From an uncultured Lachnospiraceae bacterium (GTDB taxonomy: Bacteria > Bacillota > Clostridia > Lachnospirales > Lachnospiraceae), in contig CAMZDG010000007.1 of assembly GCA_947305245.1 (NCBI GenBank), positions 45,048 through 109,047 on the forward strand: 64,000 nt of DNA, read 5' to 3'. Position numbers and translations under genes: made by a program. Positions 59,732 through 64,000 of the stretch are shown piece after piece. How positions within the stretch are numbered: the stretch's first letter is position 1; the number at the start of each line of letters is the position of its first letter. The notes under the pieces are model-generated. The model saw nothing but the letters and a program-made list of their open reading frames with translations. It searched no databases and had not been told where the DNA came from.

Positions 59732-61828
59732 ATGGGAACAGTATTAGATTATTTTGGTAGTCTGGTTTTTGATGACAGAGTGATGAAAGCGAACTTATCC
59801 GCAAAGGTATATAATTCGCTGAAAAAGACGATCGATGAGGGCGCAAAGCTGGATGAGAGCGTTGCGAATGCAGTAGCGATCGCAATGAGAGATTGGGCAG
59901 TCGCAAACGGTGCCACTCATTACACCCATTGGTTTCAGCCTTTGACCGGCATTACCGCTGAGAAGCATGACAGCTTTATCACTCCGGCTCCGGACGGCGG
60001 CGTACTGATGGAGTTTTCCGGAAAGGAATTGATCCAGGGCGAGCCTGATGCATCTTCCTTCCCGAGCGGAGGATTAAGAGCTACCTTCGAAGCAAGAGGA
60101 TATACCGCATGGGATCCTACTTCCTATGCATTCATTAAGGGCAAGACCCTTTGCATTCCCACCGCATTCTGCTCCTACGGCGGTGAGGCACTGGATAAGA
60201 AAACACCCCTGCTTCGTTCCATGGAAGCACTCAACAAGCAGGCACTGAGGATCCTGAGGCTCTTTGGAAATGACACTGCTAAGTGCGTTCGATCTTCCGT
60301 AGGTCCCGAGCAGGAATACTTCCTGATCACCAAGGAAATGTATGATCAGCGTCCTGACCTTCGCTTCACCGGAAGAACCCTTTTCGGGGCTAAGCCTCCC
60401 AAGGGACAGGAAATGGATGATCATTACTTCGGAGTGATCAAGCCCAGGGTTCAGGCATACATGGAGGATCTGAACCAGGAGCTTTGGAAGCTTGGCATCC
60501 TTGCAAAGACGGAGCATAACGAGGTGGCTCCTGCACAGCATGAGCTGGCACCCATCTACAGCACCACGAACATTGCAACGGATCACAACCAGCTGACCAT
60601 GGAGATCATGCAGAAGGTTGCAGCAAAGCACGGTCTGGTATGTCTCCTTCACGAGAAGCCATTCGCAGGCGTGAACGGAAGCGGTAAGCATAACAACTGG
60701 TCCATCTCCACCGACACCGGGATCAACCTGTTATCGCCTGGCGATACGCCTTATGAAAACGCACAGTTCCTGCTGTTCTGCTGCGCAGTCATCAAGGCAG
60801 TGGATGATTATCAAGATCTCCTGAGACTCTCCGTGGCAACCGCAGGCAATGACCACAGACTTGGCGCGAACGAGGCACCGCCCGCAGTCATCTCCATCTT
60901 CCTTGGCGATGAGCTCTCTGCAGTCATGGATGCCATTGAGACCGGGAACCCTTATAAGGGAACGGAAAAGACCGTCATGAAGCTTGGCGTTGACGTACTT
61001 CCGAAGTTCAACCGCGATGCAACCGACAGAAACAGAACTTCACCGTTCGCCTTCACCGGTAATAAATTTGAGTTCAGAATGCTTGGTTCTTCCAACAGCA
61101 TCGCATGTGCAAACATCATGCTGAACGCAGCAGTTGCCGAGTCCTTGAAAATATATGCTGACAGACTTGAGAAGGCAAAGGACTTCGAGAAGGCACTGCA
61201 TGAGATGATCCAGAAGACGATCAAGGATCACAAGCACATCATCTTCAACGGCAACGGATATGATGACAGCTGGATCAAGGAAGCAACCGAGAAGAGAGGA
61301 CTTCTGAACTACAGAACGACCGCAGATTGCATGCCTCATCTGCTGGATGAGAAGAACGTGAAGATGCTCACCAGCCACAAGGTATTCTCCGAGGCAGAGC
61401 TGAAGTCCAGATGCGAGATCATGCTGGAGAACTATAACAAGACTGTGACCATCGAAGCAAACACGATGATCGAAATGGCTAAGACGCAGATCGTTCCTGC
61501 AATTGAGAGCTTTACCGCTGACGTCGCAGGCAGCGCGGCAACGAAGAAGGCGCTGAGCCCGAAGCTGGCATGCAAGTATGAGACGGAGCTGGTCGGCAAG
61601 CTTTCCGAGCTCACGGATGAGATCTATGTTAAGATCGGAGATCTGGAGAAGGTTGTCGCAGGACTTTCCAAGGCAAAGGATACCATCAAGGAAGCAGAGA
61701 TGATCCGCGACAAGGTATTGCCGAAGATGGAGGCGCTAAGAAAGCCCGTCGACGAGGCCGAGACCATCACCGCCAAGGACTACTGGCCTTATCCTTCTTA
61801 CGGTGATCTACTGTTCGGTGTGAAGTAA
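59732..61828 (+). CDS. glnN: Glutamine synthetase, type III
   Basis: ATG 59732 behind CAGGAGG; 698 residues, the GSIII size, far longer than GSI (about 470). Conserved: THWFQPLTG near 65, [69 protein letters not shown] (catalytic loop with His). The C-terminal domain is GSIII-specific. Condenses ammonia and glutamate to glutamine. No adenylylation Tyr pattern like GSI-beta; control is by the leader RNA. Followed by a possible 20-codon gene and amt. Confidence 0.97.
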   Translation: MGTVLDYFGSLVFDDRVMKANLSAKVYNSLKKTIDEGAKLDESVANAVAIAMRDWAVANGATHYTHWFQPLTGITAEKHDSFITPAPDGGVLMEFSGKELIQGEPDASSFPSGGLRATFEARGYTAWDPTSYAFIKGKTLCIPTAFCSYGGEALDKKTPLLRSMEALNKQALRILRLFGNDTAKCVRSSVGPEQEYFLITKEMYDQRPDLRFTGRTLFGAKPPKGQEMDDHYFGVIKPRVQAYMEDLNQELWKLGILAKTEHNEVAPAQHELAPIYSTTNIATDHNQLTMEIMQKVAAKHGLVCLLHEKPFAGVNGSGKHNNWSISTDTGINLLSPGDTPYENAQFLLFCCAVIKAVDDYQDLLRLSVATAGNDHRLGANEAPPAVISIFLGDELSAVMDAIETGNPYKGTEKTVMKLGVDVLPKFNRDATDRNRTSPFAFTGNKFEFRMLGSSNSIACANIMLNAAVAESLKIYADRLEKAKDFEKALHEMIQKTIKDHKHIIFNGNGYDDSWIKEATEKRGLLNYRTTADCMPHLLDEKNVKMLTSHKVFSEAELKSRCEIMLENYNKTVTIEANTMIEMAKTQIVPAIESFTADVAGSAATKKALSPKLACKYETELVGKLSELTDEIYVKIGDLEKVVAGLSKAKDTIKEAEMIRDKVLPKMEALRKPVDEAETITAKDYWPYPSYGDLLFGVK

Positions 61829-61863
61829 AAAACAAACGGTTTCATGATTAGGGAGAGAAGAAA

Positions 61864-61926
61864 ATGAACGACAATGAGAGTGAGAATGGCAATCATCTGA
61901 AGTGTATTGGGGAAGACAAGAAATAG
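61864..61926 (+). CDS. Possible 20-residue peptide between glnA and amt
   Basis: ATG 61864 has AGGGAGAGAAG 5-8 nt upstream and reads 20 codons (acidic, Asn-rich, one Cys) to TAG 61924. The ribosome site is stronger than chance would give. It may be a small regulatory peptide or a leader peptide for amt. Unproven. Confidence 0.3.
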   Translation: MNDNESENGNHLKCIGEDKK

Positions 61927-61927
61927 C

Positions 61928-61969
61928 CGTCGTGAGCTCTTTGTTTGGGACAGATGAGTCCTCACGACG
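61928..61969 (+). promoter_or_regulatory. 9-bp inverted repeat before amt
   Basis: CGTCGTGAG (61928-61936) and CTCACGACG (61961-61969) pair perfectly around a 24-nt loop, 24 bp before the amt start. No U-run, so not a terminator; it may hold off a ribosome or end an RNA decay product. Confidence 0.5.
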
Positions 61970-61992
61970 AGACAACATGAGGAGACAAAAGT

Positions 61993-63795
61993 ATGAGTGA
62001 GGAGATTCGTTCGTTAGTTCAAGAAATGACTTCTTCCGAAGTGTATGGCGTATGGTTTTTGATCGGCGCAGCATTGGTGTTCTGGATGCAGGCCGGATTT
62101 GCAATGGTTGAGGCAGGCTTTGCAAGAGCAAAGAACTCCGGCAACATCCTGATGAAGAACCTGATGGATTTTTGTATCGGTACCTGCACCTTTATATTGA
62201 TCGGTTTTGGACTTTTGCTTGGTGAAGACATCGTGGGCATCATTGGTAAGCCTGGTTTCGACGTATTTACCGACTATGCAAACTTTGACTGGTCTAACTT
62301 TATTTTCAACTTAGTGTTCTGTGCCACCACCGCAACGATCGTATCCGGTGCCATGGCAGAGAGAACAAGATTTTTAAGCTACTGTGTATACTCCGCAATC
62401 ATTTCCGCTTTGATCTATCCCATCGAAGCACACTGGACTTGGGGCGGCGGATTCCTTGCACAGATGGGCTTCCACGATTTCGCCGGTTCCACCTGTATTC
62501 ACATGGTTGGCGGTATCTGTGCTATGATCGGTGCGATCATGGTTGGTCCTCGAATTGGTAAGTTCGTGAAGGATAAGGCTGGTAAGATCACGAAGGTGAA
62601 TGCCTTCCCTGGCCACAACCTCCCTCTTGGATGCCTGGGCGTATTCATTCTTTGGCTTGGCTGGTATGGATTCAACGGTGCCGCAGCAGTGAGCCTGGAT
62701 GAACTTGGTTCCATCTTTGTAACCACGACGATCGCTCCCGCAATTGCAACGGTTGTCTGCATGATCTTTACCTGGATCAAATATGGTAAGCCCGACGTAT
62801 CAATGTGTCTGAACGCTTCCCTGGCTGGTCTGGTAGCAATTACCGCTCCTTGTGACGTATGTGATGCATTCGGTGCCATCATCATCGGTGCCGTGGCAGG
62901 ACTTCTGGTATGCTTTGGCGTATGGCTCCTTGATTACAAGCTTCGCGTGGATGACCCCGTTGGTGCAGTCGCAGTTCACATGATGAACGGTATCTGGGGT
63001 ACCATCGCAGTTGGTCTGTTCGCTACTCCTTCCGCACCTGCATTCGCAAGAGGCATTGGCGATGGCGTAAGCTTCGGCGCGAACCAGATCGCAGGCGCAG
63101 GGCTTTTCTATGGCGGCGGTTTCAAGCAGTTAGGAATTCAGCTCGTTGGTTTTGCTGCAACGGCCGGCTGGACGGTAGTTGCCATCACGATCACCTTCCT
63201 GATCATCAAGGCGATCTTTGGCCTGAGAGTGACTGAGGAAGAGGAGATCACCGGTCTGGATGCAACCGAGCACGGCTTGGCAAGCGCATATTCCGGATTT
63301 GCCATCATGGACGTATCCAACACCATGACGATGGAAGTGAACGAGAACACGAACCTCGGCAGCGACGTATATGAAGAGGCAAGCGAGGCTAAGAAGGCAG
63401 CAGCCGTCAGCGTGACGAAGCTTCCTGAGGTGGTAAGCACCGGTATTCACAAGGTTGTCATTATCGCAAAGATGACCCGTTATGAAGTTTTGAAGAAGGC
63501 CTTGAATGACCTGGGCGTGACCGGCATGACCGTTGTCAACGTCATGGGTTGTGGCATCCAGAAGGGTGCAGGCGAGAAGTACCGTGGCGTCGAGATGGAT
63601 GCAACGCTGCTCCCGAAGGTGAAGGTTGAAGTCGTTGTCAGCGAGATCCCCGTGGATAAGGTGATCGAGGCTGCGAAGAAGGCTCTGTACACCGGCCACA
63701 TCGGCGATGGTAAGATCTTTGTATACGGCGTTGAGAACGTCATCAAGGTTCGTACCGGAGAAGAAGGGTTCGCGGCTTTGCAAGACGTGGAATAA
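61993..63795 (+). CDS. amt: Ammonium transporter fused to a P-II protein (Amt-GlnB)
   Basis: 600 residues. Amt domain (about 1-415) with 11 TM helices; WFLIGAALVFWMQAGFAMVEAG and HMVGGICAMIGAIMVGPRIG hold the pore residues, including paired histidines later (AVHMMNGIWG). After a ~70-residue linker a P-II domain spans about 486-600 (KVVIIAKMTRYEVLKKAL, GAGEKYRGVEMD, LPKVKVEVVV, GKIFVYGVENVIKVRTGEEG). Free GlnK normally plugs AmtB when nitrogen is ample; here it is tethered. The T-loop site equal to Tyr51 is Met (GVEMD), so it cannot be uridylylated as in enterics. GAGGAG ribosome site. Confidence 0.95.
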   Translation: MSEEIRSLVQEMTSSEVYGVWFLIGAALVFWMQAGFAMVEAGFARAKNSGNILMKNLMDFCIGTCTFILIGFGLLLGEDIVGIIGKPGFDVFTDYANFDWSNFIFNLVFCATTATIVSGAMAERTRFLSYCVYSAIISALIYPIEAHWTWGGGFLAQMGFHDFAGSTCIHMVGGICAMIGAIMVGPRIGKFVKDKAGKITKVNAFPGHNLPLGCLGVFILWLGWYGFNGAAAVSLDELGSIFVTTTIAPAIATVVCMIFTWIKYGKPDVSMCLNASLAGLVAITAPCDVCDAFGAIIIGAVAGLLVCFGVWLLDYKLRVDDPVGAVAVHMMNGIWGTIAVGLFATPSAPAFARGIGDGVSFGANQIAGAGLFYGGGFKQLGIQLVGFAATAGWTVVAITITFLIIKAIFGLRVTEEEEITGLDATEHGLASAYSGFAIMDVSNTMTMEVNENTNLGSDVYEEASEAKKAAAVSVTKLPEVVSTGIHKVVIIAKMTRYEVLKKALNDLGVTGMTVVNVMGCGIQKGAGEKYRGVEMDATLLPKVKVEVVVSEIPVDKVIEAAKKALYTGHIGDGKIFVYGVENVIKVRTGEEGFAALQDVE

Positions 63796-63809
63796 GGCAT
63801 GAACCATGC

Positions 63810-63870
63810 GGATAAAATTACAAAAGGCCGGCGAATGCTTGCATTCGTCAGGCCATTTGTAATTTTATCC
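63810..63870 (+). terminator. Long hairpin terminator after amt
   Basis: GGATAAAATTACAAA (63810-63824) and TTTGTAATTTTATCC (63856-63870) pair over 15 bp, with inner GGCC/GGCC and CGAATGC/GCATTCG pairs. The T-rich 3' arm can end transcription on either strand. Confidence 0.75.
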
Positions 63871-63875
63871 ATATG

Positions 63876-64000
63876 GCGAAGCCAGATCCATGAGCAAAAG
63901 GAAAGCTGCGCAGCAGCGATTTTGCGAATGGGCATGGTTCATTATGCGAAGCCAGATCCATGAGCAAAAGGAAAGCTGCGCAGCAGCGATTTTGCGAATG
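63876..64000 (+). repeat. 55-bp direct repeat, 70-bp period, continuing past the window
   Basis: Bases 63876-63930 and 63946-64000 are identical as read. They start GCGAAGCCAGATCC and contain the palindrome GCTGCGCAGC. The 15 bp between them (GGCATGGTTCATTAT) echo the end of the amt 3' region. The array is cut by the window end. Confidence 0.9.

Noticed and set aside
61940..61975. Hammerhead-ribozyme-like string (GATGAGTCCTCACGACGAGAC)
   Set aside because: The core should read CTGATGA ... GAAA; here it is CAGATGA ... GAGA and the three stems do not form. A plain inverted repeat explains the pairing.
63876..64000. CRISPR array
   Set aside because: Repeats of 55 bp with a 15-bp spacer do not fit CRISPR size rules, and no cas genes are near. 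The same reasoning excludes the 43.4 kb array, which has no spacers.

Overview
The window looks like a chromosomal segment of an anaerobic Firmicute, most likely a Lachnospiraceae-type Clostridium. The pointers are a Trp T-box in front of a trpE-GD-C-F-B-A operon, a type III glutamine synthetase, an Amt fused to P-II, GGAGG-type ribosome sites on almost every gene, and classic TTGACA/TATAAT promoters. The genus is not determined by what I can see.

Layout. (1) 1-2.8 kb: the tail of a surface-polysaccharide locus (a membrane protein, a UDP-GlcNAc 2-epimerase-like enzyme and a CapF-like reductase/cupin; the last two fit UDP-N-acetyl-L-fucosamine synthesis). (2) 3-15 kb: an AT-richer accessory region. 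It holds a two-gene Cap4-type nuclease plus SMC/Rad50-like ATPase operon resembling Lamassu defence systems, a second copy of the capF 3' end, paired covarying hairpins, two paralogous HTH proteins, membrane proteins of unknown role, a ClpP-fold SDH protease followed by a Panacea-domain antitoxin and a small putative toxin, an XRE regulator, and an AbiEi antitoxin whose AbiEii toxin is truncated. Several genes there are broken. The region ends at tRNA-Leu(TAG), a plausible integration boundary.

(3) 15-38 kb: housekeeping and metabolism: ADP-ribosylglycohydrolase-SseB fusion, Ca2+/Na+ antiporter, two tandem GGDEF proteins, 4-alpha-glucanotransferase, CYTH protein, an ABC exporter, DJ-1 protein, M18 aminopeptidase, then a TetR - beta-galactosidase - GPH symporter - alpha-galactosidase cluster for galactosides, and a Csp-like subtilase. 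(4) 38-45.7 kb: T-box-controlled tryptophan operon, interrupted between trpF and trpB by four 62-bp tandem repeats. (5) 45.9-48.2 kb: HicB next to a HicA remnant, and an EAL phosphodiesterase.

(6) 48-64 kb: a nitrogen-assimilation block. gltB and glnA each have a near-identical promoter and leader carrying two AAAGGC hexaloop hairpins that overlap larger hairpins, the upstream one a terminator; this fits ANTAR-protein antitermination, known for clostridial glnA/glt operons. gltBD makes glutamate, GSIII makes glutamine, and Amt-PII imports ammonium. Between them sit a MATE exporter and a response regulator/ABC/histidine kinase module. The window ends inside a 70-bp-period repeat.

The best candidates for something new are the Lamassu-like cassette with its duplicated capF flanks, the SDH protease-Panacea-toxin operon, the shared gltB/glnA leader RNA, and the paired hairpin element at 7.7 and 9.35 kb. 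All homology statements are from recognising motifs by eye; no search was run.
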